Positions 18,581 to 28,204 of a stretch of 64,000 nt of DNA are shown piece after piece; position 1 is the first letter of the stretch, and every line of letters begins with the position of its first letter. The position numbers were made by a program, and so were the translations under genes. Under the pieces are notes generated by a model. That model saw only the letters and a list, made by a program, of their open reading frames with translations. It was not told where the DNA came from and did not search any database. The DNA lies in contig JAHBSM010000011.1 in the NCBI GenBank assembly GCA_019639115.1, positions 1-64,000 of the forward strand, read 5' to 3'. The DNA is from Acidobacteriota bacterium (GTDB lineage Bacteria; Acidobacteriota; Blastocatellia; Pyrinomonadales; Pyrinomonadaceae).

Positions 18581-19168
18581 CTAATTCTTTCGCTTTCCGT
18601 CGGGCAGCGGCTTTTTGGAAGCTTCGATTATTTGGTCGCAGAGGTCGGCGAGGTCGGAGAGTACACCGATCTCCTGGCGGTCGGTCGCTTTTTCGAGTTC
18701 TTGTGCAAAAATGGGCCGAAGTCTAACGGCTGCGGCCGCCAACTCTCGCAGAGCTTTCGGAAAGATGTCGCTGAATTTCTTAGGATTCTTGACGTCAGGA
18801 TCGACGACAAGAGCATCAGGCCTTTCGGCGAGGTTGTCGATGTCATCGATCGCCTTTTGCAGGATCTTCTTTGCGTCCGTCAAAAGCTCCAGCCGTGTGC
18901 CCGTCGGGGTTGGGCCCCACTTTTCTGTTTCTTTCTTGCCGAGTGACGGAGCCGGAACAAGCCCGACGGCAGCGAGCCTTCTGTCCATCGCCGTAAGTAG
19001 CACAACAATGCGCTTGTCGAGTTCCTGATTGTCGCGGACAAGTTCTATCTCAGCATCGGTAAGATAATCGCGTCTCTGTGCGGATGCGTCACCAGTACCG
19101 AAACCGACGATCGCAAAAAGAGTAGCGAGCCAAACAAGCAAGATGGCCAGGTCTGATGATTTTTTCAT
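18581..19168 (-). CDS. Secreted helical protein of unknown function
   Basis: 195 residues: a signal peptide or membrane anchor (residues 7-30) followed by a mostly helical, charged mature part. Segments such as LTDAEIELVRDNQELDKRI and DRRLAAVG resemble the neighbouring 194-aa protein in length and helical content. Its ATG overlaps the upstream gene's stop (ATGA). No family recognised. It shares a transcript with the TPR protein gene upstream, so a common envelope role is possible. Confidence 0.6.
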   Translation of the reverse strand: MKKSSDLAILLVWLATLFAIVGFGTGDASAQRRDYLTDAEIELVRDNQELDKRIVVLLTAMDRRLAAVGLVPAPSLGKKETEKWGPTPTGTRLELLTDAKKILQKAIDDIDNLAERPDALVVDPDVKNPKKFSDIFPKALRELAAAAVRLRPIFAQELEKATDRQEIGVLSDLADLCDQIIEASKKPLPDGKRKN

Positions 19169-19749
19169 GGTCGTTGGGTTGGCCTCATATTCGGTACGAC
19201 ATCGTCCGAGAACATCGGCTCCAAAGCTTTACCCCGGGCGTCCTGCGCCACTTTGATCAATTTGCGCAGATAAGGCTCGTACTCGATCGGAGCAGACCTT
19301 CGGATGAGCTCTAGCTTCAGGATCTGAGGGCGGATCGCGGCTTCGAACCGCTTTAGGTTCTCAAAGGAGCTCTTCCTGCCGTCGGCTTCGCGAATCAGTC
19401 GCGTTAGAGTTCCGTCAAGCAGCCCGTGATAGGCCCCAAGCTCGTCATTCATCTTCAGATAGCTGCGGGCATCGAGTTCAGTTTGCGCATTCGATAGGCG
19501 CCGTTCCATCAGCATAATCGCCGTTTGGAGCCGGTCGCGCGGGTCCTTGGTATCGTCGAGCCGTTTCTGTTCTTCTTTAGAGATCGCTTTTATGGGAGGA
19601 GGAGCGGTATCTAGTTCGTCCTGTGCTGCCGCCGATGAGCTAAATATAAATGCGACGGCAACGAACAGAACGATACCATTGCGGCCGAAAGCCGTTTGCG
19701 GGAGAGCGATGGCTATGAACTTATGGGCAACGAGCCCTAGATATCGCAT
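19165..19749 (-). CDS. Secreted helical protein of unknown function
   Basis: 194 residues with a signal peptide (hydrophobic core around residues 26-40, ending in SSSAAAQ). The mature part is predicted helical, with DPRDRLQTAIMLMERRL and YEPYLRKLIKVAQDARGKAL. It overlaps the next gene by 4 bp (translational coupling) and follows the TPR gene by 36 bp. No known domain recognised; it and its neighbour may form a pair. Confidence 0.6.
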   Translation of the reverse strand: MRYLGLVAHKFIAIALPQTAFGRNGIVLFVAVAFIFSSSAAAQDELDTAPPPIKAISKEEQKRLDDTKDPRDRLQTAIMLMERRLSNAQTELDARSYLKMNDELGAYHGLLDGTLTRLIREADGRKSSFENLKRFEAAIRPQILKLELIRRSAPIEYEPYLRKLIKVAQDARGKALEPMFSDDVVPNMRPTQRP

Positions 19750-19785
19750 AACGGGTATCGCATAATGTCTTTCGTCAAATATACA

Positions 19786-21267
19786 TCAATTCTTGCCCTT
19801 TGTTTCCCTCGCAAGCTTTTGAACGGCAGGCAGGCGAAGATTGACCTTTCCGATCTCGACCGCATGTTTCTGCGCATCGGCATACTTTAGGAACAGTTGA
19901 TAATTCGCCATCGCATCGAGGTACTCACCCAGTTGGTCGTGCGTGATCGCGGCCAGATAATAGGCGATCGGGAGCCCCGTGCCGTGATCGATGAGCCAGC
20001 GGTATTGATCCCTCGCCTCGGCATAACGCTTGGTCTGAAAAAGTGCGGCGGCCAGATTCGCATGTGCGGTGGCGTTGTCCGGCATAACTTTGATGACGCG
20101 GACGAGTATCTCTATCGCTTGTTCCGGCCGTTTCGCCTGCAGTAGTGCGGCCGCGTATCCGACGATGTGGCTGACGTTGTTCGGTTCAAGTTCCGAGGCT
20201 CGCCTGCAATGTTCGATCGCCTTGGCCGGATCAGATGTACGGTACTCGGCGCACAGCGCGGCACGCGCCGAGGCGTCGTTCGGATCGGACCTTATCGCTG
20301 CCTCGAGATCGGCCACGGATAGTTTCCGCAAGGAAGCGAGCGCAGTCGTCATAACCTGGCGATCGCTCGGTGCGACACCTTCATTTCGAGCAAGCGCCGC
20401 CGCGTCGTCGATATTTCCGCGCCGGAGCAGCATATCGAACCTCAAAAGCAACACGGCGGACCTGTCCGAGGAGATGGTTTCGAGGTCGTCGATCATTGCA
20501 GCCGCGCGATCGGTGTCGCCGTCACTCAAAGCGAGTCGGATCGCCGCCGTCAATGCCTCGGGGCTTCGCGGGTCTGCTGAAAGAGCTCGCCGCAGACTTG
20601 CCCTGGCAGCAGCACGATCACCAAAGGCGATCTCCAGACCTGAACGAGCTGTCCAAAGAGATGCGGGAGCACTCATCTTGCCGTCAGTCATCGTTTTTAT
20701 CTCGGCGTATAGCTGTCGGCGTCTGGATTCGGACGAACCCGGAAGCAGGGCGATCTCAGCCATTGCCGAAATGGCGACGGAGTTCTCCGGGTCAGTTTCG
20801 ACCGCCCGGTCGAGCAGCCGTTCAGCTTCCGAGCGGATCGCGGCCTTTTGCTTGTCGTCGGCACTCGCAAGTTTCCGAACAAGACAGTCGCCCAGGGTCG
20901 CAAGAGCAAGCGACCAATCCGGGCGAAGCTCAACTGCCTTTCGAAATGCTGCTTCGGCCAAGTCGGCCTTACCCATAGAACGATAGGCGTTGCCAAGCTG
21001 GAACTCCGCTTCCGGGAATTCCTTGGCGGCCTCGATCGCCTTGAGATAATACTCGACTGCTTTTACGAGATCGCCTTTTTCGTGGGCGTCCTGTCCTGCG
21101 TTGAAGATGGCAACAGGATCTTCGGCCAGTTCCTGGGCCGGTGCGTGGAGGGCCGACGCCCCGGCAAGCAAGAAAAGCAAAGATGCCGAAACGAGCACGC
21201 TCGGAATGACCCGGTCAGCTCGGGCAGCGAATATTTTGATCATCGAATGTTGCTTCAGGCTTAGCAT
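19786..21267 (-). CDS. Exported tetratricopeptide-repeat protein
   Basis: 493 residues (or 485 if the ATG at 21243 is used, which removes a short non-hydrophobic extension before the signal peptide). After the signal (VLVSASLLFLLAGASALHA) come many TPR units, for example EDPVAIFNAGQDAHEKGDLV and FPEAEFQLGNAYRSMGKADL, with the W/A-G-Y/A-P spacing typical of TPRs. TPR proteins are scaffolds for protein complexes. First gene of a run that leads into two secreted proteins and the gcv genes. Confidence 0.8.
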   Translation of the reverse strand: MLSLKQHSMIKIFAARADRVIPSVLVSASLLFLLAGASALHAPAQELAEDPVAIFNAGQDAHEKGDLVKAVEYYLKAIEAAKEFPEAEFQLGNAYRSMGKADLAEAAFRKAVELRPDWSLALATLGDCLVRKLASADDKQKAAIRSEAERLLDRAVETDPENSVAISAMAEIALLPGSSESRRRQLYAEIKTMTDGKMSAPASLWTARSGLEIAFGDRAAARASLRRALSADPRSPEALTAAIRLALSDGDTDRAAAMIDDLETISSDRSAVLLLRFDMLLRRGNIDDAAALARNEGVAPSDRQVMTTALASLRKLSVADLEAAIRSDPNDASARAALCAEYRTSDPAKAIEHCRRASELEPNNVSHIVGYAAALLQAKRPEQAIEILVRVIKVMPDNATAHANLAAALFQTKRYAEARDQYRWLIDHGTGLPIAYYLAAITHDQLGEYLDAMANYQLFLKYADAQKHAVEIGKVNLRLPAVQKLARETKGKN

Positions 21268-21293
21268 TAGACCTAGTCATTGCCAGACGTGAT

Positions 21294-21323
21294 TTGATTT
21301 AGGCGACGATTGTAAACTAATAT
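21294..21323 (+). promoter_or_regulatory. Candidate promoter for gdhA
   Basis: TTGATT and TAATAT are 18 bp apart. This would give a leader of about 230 nt before the gdhA ATG. Consensus match only. Confidence 0.4.
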
Positions 21324-21471
21324 ATCGGTTCGCTTTTTAGTAGCGACATCCCGTCTTTGATGGCACCGAACCATCCTATAAAGTCAACCTTTTGTGCCGC
21401 CTCAGGCCGTGTCGTGTCCAATATCGATTCGATGCCGAAGGGCGGCGAACTGTTGGATATGATATCAGCGG

Positions 21472-21511
21472 CCCGCGTCGGACCAGTCCGTCTGCGGGCG
21501 GTTATTTTTTA
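21472..21511 (+). terminator. Terminator-like structure in the gdhA leader
   Basis: CCCGCGTCGGA and TCCGTCTGCGGG can pair around a CCAG loop, followed closely by a T-rich run (TTATTTTTTA). It lies 50-90 bp before the gdhA ATG and could be an attenuator or the end of a short independent RNA. Confidence 0.5.
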
Positions 21512-21560
21512 CCGGGCCGGGACAAGACGGTTCAACTAATAGTCTATCGGAGTAAATTTA

Positions 21561-22850
<1,290 letters not shown>

Positions 22851-22955
22851 CTGTAACAAGGTCGGCATATGCCCGTAATTGATTAAAAACACTTGCTTTT
22901 GCGGTCGAGTTGTTTTAGTGTTTAGTGCTGAGAGAGGTACGACCCGTCGTTAAAA

Positions 22956-22984
22956 TTGACAATTGGCGGCCTCTCTCGTATAAC
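22956..22984 (+). promoter_or_regulatory. Strong sigma70-type promoter for the 810-aa envelope gene
   Basis: TTGACA (22956-22961) and TATAAC (22979-22984) with a 17-bp spacer. The rest of the 301-bp gap is an expected leader of about 160 nt. A GAGAGAGG / CCTCTCTC inverted repeat at 22930-22977 overlaps the promoter and may be an operator or a hairpin. Confidence 0.6.
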
Positions 22985-23151
22985 GATACAGAACTTTGAT
23001 TTGTTGGACTTGCTGGTCTTTGCCCGCGGTTTGGGTTTTGAAAGGCTTGGCTTGTATGCAATAATCTAGGCGTTTGAATTTTGCGTAGCTGTACCTGAAG
23101 GAACATGCTGCTTGTTGACTTTTCAATTTATTTTATCGGCGGAGGAATGTG

Positions 23152-25584
23152 ATGAAACTCGCTATGAAAGCGTACGTGGTTACGCTATTACTGCTAACGC
23201 TCGCCATCGGTGCGTCAGCTCAAAAGAAGAATGCAAGGCCGGAAAAGGATCCGCGTAATCAGGCTCCTACGGTTGGGACCGGCGGTTCGATCGGCGGCCC
23301 GACCGGATTGTTCACGGTCTATGACGGCTCGACGCTCCGCAAGGGTGAATACACCTTTTCGGCTGCGATCAGCAACTATGACCGCGATCCCGGCGACGTT
23401 GACATCACGTCAGTGCCGCTGAGCTTCCAGGTCGGTATCACTGATCACATCGAGCTTTTCTTCTCGACGGATGCGTACCGTGGTATCAAGGTGAATTCAC
23501 CTCGTAACCTTTCAGGTTTCTATCTTCCGAATTCGAGGGTCCGGATCGGTGCCGCTTTGACGTCTGCTCCGGCAATCGTAATGTCGCCCCGCGGAACGGG
23601 CACGCCTCAGTTCCAGGGAGCGGTCTTCCGCCCGACCGGCAACCAGATCTTTGTGCAGTTCCCGTATGTGAACGGCAACGCCGGAACCTATGGATTGCTG
23701 CCGCCTTTCTTCAGCGGCCCGGTCTTTGGTTTTGCGGCTAACACGAACGCTCTGCTTGGACCGCCGAGGACCGGCGGAAATGGTGCTGACAACTTCCCGG
23801 GTATCGGTTCGGTTTACGGCAGCATCTTGCCGGGTGTCGTGCTGCAGACGACCACCTTATTTACGGCGAACGGTGCTCCGGCCGGCGAGGGCCCGCTTGT
23901 TTTCACGCTGGCTCCTTCGTACCTGCCTGACGCTCCGTTCATCAACCGTACTTACGGCGAAACGTCGTTCAATACATTCAATGCAGGAGCGAAGATCCGC
24001 TTCACACGCAACAGCAGCCCGATCGGCATGGGTATCGTCGCGTCCTATACTTGGTTTGCGGATACCGGCCGCGATTTGGCTGGATTCAACCAACTCCAGC
24101 GCGGCGCAAGCGGCGGCGGCAACAATGGCGACATAGCTCTTACGTTCTTCGCCGATGCCCGTCTCGCGAAATGGGCCAACCTTTCGTCAAACATCGGTTA
24201 CAACTACACGAGCAAGGCGAAGGGTGAATTCCCCGGCGGCACCTACACGATGCTTGACCGGCCCGATGAGCTCCAGTCTTCGATCGGAGTCGATTTCCCG
24301 GTCAACAAGTGGTTCCAGCCGATCGCAGAACTTCGTTCGACCCGCTACATCGGCGGCCGTACGCCGAATGCGTTCGAGAATCATCCGCTCGACGGTATCG
24401 TAGGAGCCCGTATATTCTTTACCCGCTGGGCAGGTATCGGTTTTGCCTACAGGCACAACTTCACTCAGCAGGATGCAGACAGCTTCAAGAACGACACAAA
24501 TACGGCCACGGTAGTGCTGCCGTGTGTGACGACATCGACGAATTGTACGCCGACGACTATCCGCAACACCTTCACGGGTAAACCGCAGGGCTTTGCCGAA
24601 TCGTCGGATCCGCATGGCTACATCGGCCAACTCTGGATCGGACGACGTGACAAGCGTGCGACCGAACAGGTCAACCAGGCTCCGATGGTATCTGCCGTTA
24701 ACCTCAGCTCGACGGTCATAACGCTTGGATGCCCTCCGGGAACCCGTTCGAGGTCAGGTGCCTGTACCGATAACCGCACGGTCAACGTTGCAACCTCGGC
24801 TAGCGATCCTGAGAACGATGTCCTGACCTACAACTACACCGTCTCGGGCGGACGTGTTGTCGGTTCCGGAGCTAACGTCCAGTGGGATCTTTCAGGTGTT
24901 GGCGAAGGCACCTACACCATCACCGCCGGCGTCGATGACGGCTGCGGCGTATGCGGTAAGACCGAAACGCGTACGGTCACTGTCAAGCGTTGCGACGACT
25001 GCGTCCAGGTCTGCAGCTGCCCGAGCCTCACGGCAAGCGGCCCGTATGGCCTGACGGCTCCTGGCTCGACGATGTCATTCTCGGCCAACCTCGGCGGCAG
25101 CGAGCGTGTCTCGTACAACTGGGTTGTCTCGAACGGAACGATCGTATCCGGCCAGGGCACGCCGAACATCACCGTCGCCACTTCGCGTGAGATGGCGGGT
25201 GCAAGCGTGACCGCTACGGTCTCGATCGGTGGACTTGATCCGAACTGCAACTGCCCGAACACGGCCTCGGCCACGGGTGACGTTGCACCGGTTCGCCCGC
25301 CGACGCTGATCGACGAATACGGCAAGAAGAAGGACGACGAGGTCAAGGCCATCGTTGACGCGATCAACGTACAGTTGAGCAATGATCCAACTGCACGCAT
25401 CGTGGTCGTCAACTACGGCACGGCTGCTCAGGTCAAGGCACAGAAGGCTCAGCTCCTCAAGGGCATGAGATTCCGTGGTACGGACCTCAGCCGCGTAAGC
25501 TTCGTCGATGGCCCGAACACCGGCGACGGCCCGAGGACCAAGGTCTGGCTCGTACCTGCCGGTGCAGAACAGCCAGGTATCTAA
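23152..25584 (+). CDS. Outer-membrane-type protein with Ig-like and OmpA-like C-terminal parts
   Basis: 810 residues from the ATG at 23152, preceded by GGAGG; a GTG three bases earlier is less likely. Residues 1-24 are a signal peptide. Residues about 60-500 alternate polar and hydrophobic residues with many aromatics (IELFFSTDAYRGI, GIGFAYRHNFTQ), as in a beta-barrel or porin-like domain. Next are two Ig/PKD-like segments with cysteine clusters (GCGVCGK, CDDCVQVCSCPS). The last about 95 residues (LIDEYGKKKDDEVKAIVDAI onward, with SRVSFVDGPN) resemble the OmpA-like C-terminal domain seen in Acidobacteriota envelope proteins. Probably anchored in the outer membrane; cargo unknown. Confidence 0.75.
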   Translation: MKLAMKAYVVTLLLLTLAIGASAQKKNARPEKDPRNQAPTVGTGGSIGGPTGLFTVYDGSTLRKGEYTFSAAISNYDRDPGDVDITSVPLSFQVGITDHIELFFSTDAYRGIKVNSPRNLSGFYLPNSRVRIGAALTSAPAIVMSPRGTGTPQFQGAVFRPTGNQIFVQFPYVNGNAGTYGLLPPFFSGPVFGFAANTNALLGPPRTGGNGADNFPGIGSVYGSILPGVVLQTTTLFTANGAPAGEGPLVFTLAPSYLPDAPFINRTYGETSFNTFNAGAKIRFTRNSSPIGMGIVASYTWFADTGRDLAGFNQLQRGASGGGNNGDIALTFFADARLAKWANLSSNIGYNYTSKAKGEFPGGTYTMLDRPDELQSSIGVDFPVNKWFQPIAELRSTRYIGGRTPNAFENHPLDGIVGARIFFTRWAGIGFAYRHNFTQQDADSFKNDTNTATVVLPCVTTSTNCTPTTIRNTFTGKPQGFAESSDPHGYIGQLWIGRRDKRATEQVNQAPMVSAVNLSSTVITLGCPPGTRSRSGACTDNRTVNVATSASDPENDVLTYNYTVSGGRVVGSGANVQWDLSGVGEGTYTITAGVDDGCGVCGKTETRTVTVKRCDDCVQVCSCPSLTASGPYGLTAPGSTMSFSANLGGSERVSYNWVVSNGTIVSGQGTPNITVATSREMAGASVTATVSIGGLDPNCNCPNTASATGDVAPVRPPTLIDEYGKKKDDEVKAIVDAINVQLSNDPTARIVVVNYGTAAQVKAQKAQLLKGMRFRGTDLSRVSFVDGPNTGDGPRTKVWLVPAGAEQPGI

Positions 25585-25637
25585 CCGCTGATCAGCTTCG
25601 CGGATCTGCCGTTGAGCCGGTCCGCGAACATTTATCG

Positions 25638-25672
25638 AACCGGGGCCTTCATCACGGGCCCCGGTTTTTTTA
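25638..25672 (+). terminator. Rho-independent terminator after the envelope gene
   Basis: AACCGGGGCC and GGCCCCGGTT pair perfectly (10 bp) and are followed by seven T residues. A second hairpin (CGCGGATC ... GGTCCGCG type) precedes it. Confidence 0.9.
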
Positions 25673-25695
25673 TTTTCAGGATTTAAGCGCCAAGG

Positions 25696-25724
25696 TTGGA
25701 ATTCTTAAGCACTTTGGTTAGAAT
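25696..25724 (+). promoter_or_regulatory. Candidate promoter for the Asp-box protein
   Basis: TTGGAA and TAGAAT with a 17-bp spacer. The leader to the ATG (about 140 nt) holds two short inverted repeats: ATGACC/GGTCAT near 25747-25764 and CGAGGC/GCCTCG near 25806-25830. Confidence 0.45.
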
Positions 25725-25867
25725 CAGAGAATGGATCGCCGAAAGATGACCGATGGAGGTCATATTCTCCGACGAACCAACTATCCCCGGGCAGCATCAT
25801 AGTCGCGAGGCGCTGTATTCAGATGCCTCGAAGCCCTCAAGATCAGACCGTTTTAGATTGATATTCA

Positions 25868-28063
25868 ATGACCACCATGAGAAGTGTATCTAAATGGAAT
25901 AGGCTGCCTATTTTAGCCGCGGCCGCAGCTTTAGCTTTTGCAGTAACGGCGTATGCGGGTCTCTCGGGGTCCGAGGACGGAGCCGACACTCCGCCATATA
26001 CAAGCTTTTCGATCACGGGGCCGTCAGGCGGAGATGTCCGGGCCGTTGCGATAGATCCACGAGACAAGAACAAGATGTACATCAGTACATTGGACGGACA
26101 TATCCATGCCTCTGTGGATGGCGGCCGCTCATGGCGTTTGCTGGTCAATTTTGAGCAGCCGCAGCTTATAATCGACGACCTGTTCGTTGACGTTCAGGAT
26201 TCGAAAATAATCTTTGCATCGGGTCACAGGCACAAGGAACCCGGCGGGTTCTTTCGCTCGACGGATGGCGGGGTGACCTGGAAAGCTTCGTCCGACCTTA
26301 AGAAGGAATCGATCCACGCTCTGACGCAATCGACCGTCGATCCGAATTTGATGCTCGCGGGAGCCGTGAGCGGCGTATGGATATCGCGTAATCGCGGCGC
26401 TGATTGGGTCAAGATCGATTCACCGACGAATCCGGTCAACATCGATTCGCTTGCGATCGATCCGCGCGGCACTACGACGTTCTATGCGGGCACCTGGTGG
26501 CGTGCCTACAAGACCACAGACGCGGGCCGCACATGGCGATTGATCAAAGACGGCATGATCGACGATTCGGACGTGTTTGCGGTAACGATCGACAGATCGA
26601 ACCCCGATCATGTCATTGCGTCGGCATGCAGCGGCATCTACGAGTCGTATAACGCGGGCGAGCGTTGGTCAAAGATCCAGGGGATACCGTCACAATCGCG
26701 TCGCACGCGCGACATTATGCAGAATCCGGCTAATTCATCCACGATCTACGCTGCAACGACCGAGGGATTTTGGATGACGACCAATGGCGGCAAGTCGTGG
26801 TCGCTGACCACGCAGCGAAGTATCGAGATCAACTCGATCGCCGCGCACCCAGACGATCCGAACCGCATATTTATCGGTACCAACAACTACGGAGTGATGG
26901 TCTCGGAGGACGGCGGCAGGAGTTTTACTCAGACCAACATTAACTTCTCGAGCCGCTTCACCTACTCGGTTACCGCTGACAACTCACAACCGAATCGCCT
27001 CTATGCGGCCACGCGAAACACCGCGACCGGCGGCGGATTCTTCTTTGTAAGCAGCGACGGCGGCAATAGCTGGCAACAGAGCCGCGGCTTTGACGTCACG
27101 CGCGTGGCTCCTTTCGCAATACTGCAGGATCGTCAGAATCCGAACACGATCTATATAGGCTCAAATATCGGATTGCTGCGTTCAACAGACCGCGGGGTCT
27201 CATTCGCTCCGGTCCCGCCGGGCAAGGTCGCGGTCGCTGCTCCGCCGCGAGCCCCGGCACGAACACCGGTCAAGAAGGGCACGCCCGCCACAAAGGCCGC
27301 AACGAAACCTGCTGCGGCCGCATCAGCCGCGGCAAAACCTGCTCCGACCGCGAAATTCGTGGCGACCATCAATGAGAAGATCAAAGTACTGGCTCATACC
27401 GAGGACGGCAAGAATGGGCTGATCGCCGGTACTGACAAAGGTTTGTTCCGCACTTATGACCTTGCAAAGGGCTGGGAGCGGCTAAATCTGGGCGCCGGTA
27501 TCAATGACAATATCTTCGCTGTCCATGTGTCGCCGGCCCGGCCGGACACTATATGGGTAGGAACCGCCGTCTCAGGCGTGATAGTATCACGCGACCGCGG
27601 GGCGACCTGGGAAAAGACGTCAGGTGCACCCGAGAACGCACCCGTCAGCTCGATAGCATCTGATCCCAGAAGGCCGGATTACATCTACGTCGGTACGTCG
27701 CAGACGTTCTATCTTAGCCGCGATAACGGAGCCACGTGGCTCCGGCGTGGGGGCAATCTTCCTCTCGGCAACTACACGAGCATAATGATCGATCCGGTCA
27801 ACACGGACGAGATCGTCGTCAGCAACGCTCTCGAGTCGGACGGCGGGATATTCATCACGACCGACGCCGGGAATAAGTGGCGCCGGGTGGATGGCAAAGA
27901 ACTTCAATTGCCGAGCCGCCGTGTCTGGAGCCTGACGGCCGACCCGCAGAATCCTAATCGGATCTTCGCCGGTACGCATTCGTCGGGTATCTATCGTATC
28001 GATCTGCGGCCCACTTCGGCTGCGTCCAATTCAGAGGGCGATCGGCCGCGCGTAGCGAACTGA
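25868..28063 (+). CDS. Exported Asp-box (BNR/sortilin-like) beta-propeller protein
   Basis: 731 residues. The N-terminal hydrophobic stretch (ILAAAAALAFAVTAYAG) is a signal peptide. Many Asp-box repeats with the S-x-D-x-G-x-x-W pattern are visible: SVDGGRSW, STDGGVTW, TTDAGRTW, TTNGGKSW, SSDGGNSW, SRDRGATW. These build beta-propellers as in sialidases, Vps10/sortilin and YCF48-like proteins. A low-complexity Ala/Pro/Lys linker (about residues 455-495) splits two propeller parts. Sialidase catalytic residues are not evident, so binding or assembly is more likely than hydrolysis. It is followed by a strong terminator. Confidence 0.85.
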   Translation: MTTMRSVSKWNRLPILAAAAALAFAVTAYAGLSGSEDGADTPPYTSFSITGPSGGDVRAVAIDPRDKNKMYISTLDGHIHASVDGGRSWRLLVNFEQPQLIIDDLFVDVQDSKIIFASGHRHKEPGGFFRSTDGGVTWKASSDLKKESIHALTQSTVDPNLMLAGAVSGVWISRNRGADWVKIDSPTNPVNIDSLAIDPRGTTTFYAGTWWRAYKTTDAGRTWRLIKDGMIDDSDVFAVTIDRSNPDHVIASACSGIYESYNAGERWSKIQGIPSQSRRTRDIMQNPANSSTIYAATTEGFWMTTNGGKSWSLTTQRSIEINSIAAHPDDPNRIFIGTNNYGVMVSEDGGRSFTQTNINFSSRFTYSVTADNSQPNRLYAATRNTATGGGFFFVSSDGGNSWQQSRGFDVTRVAPFAILQDRQNPNTIYIGSNIGLLRSTDRGVSFAPVPPGKVAVAAPPRAPARTPVKKGTPATKAATKPAAAASAAAKPAPTAKFVATINEKIKVLAHTEDGKNGLIAGTDKGLFRTYDLAKGWERLNLGAGINDNIFAVHVSPARPDTIWVGTAVSGVIVSRDRGATWEKTSGAPENAPVSSIASDPRRPDYIYVGTSQTFYLSRDNGATWLRRGGNLPLGNYTSIMIDPVNTDEIVVSNALESDGGIFITTDAGNKWRRVDGKELQLPSRRVWSLTADPQNPNRIFAGTHSSGIYRIDLRPTSAASNSEGDRPRVAN

Positions 28064-28090
28064 TTCGGCGATCTGCCAATTTTACCCTGA

Positions 28091-28117
28091 AGGCGGCCTG
28101 CGGAGGCCGCCTTTTTT
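28091..28117 (+). terminator. Rho-independent terminator
   Basis: AGGCGGCC and GGCCGCC pair around a short loop and are followed by six T residues, closing the Asp-box transcript. Confidence 0.9.
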
Positions 28118-28204
28118 GCATACCCGGGCGTGCCGTCGGCGATCCGGTTAGGTTTGGTTTCGGCCGCAGGCGAAACTATAATCGAAACAACAGGAGCCCA
28201 AAGA

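Noticed and set aside
21357..21539. 60-codon frame in the gdhA leader
   Set aside because: It crosses the terminator-like hairpin and has no ribosome site or recognisable domain; the region reads better as structured RNA.
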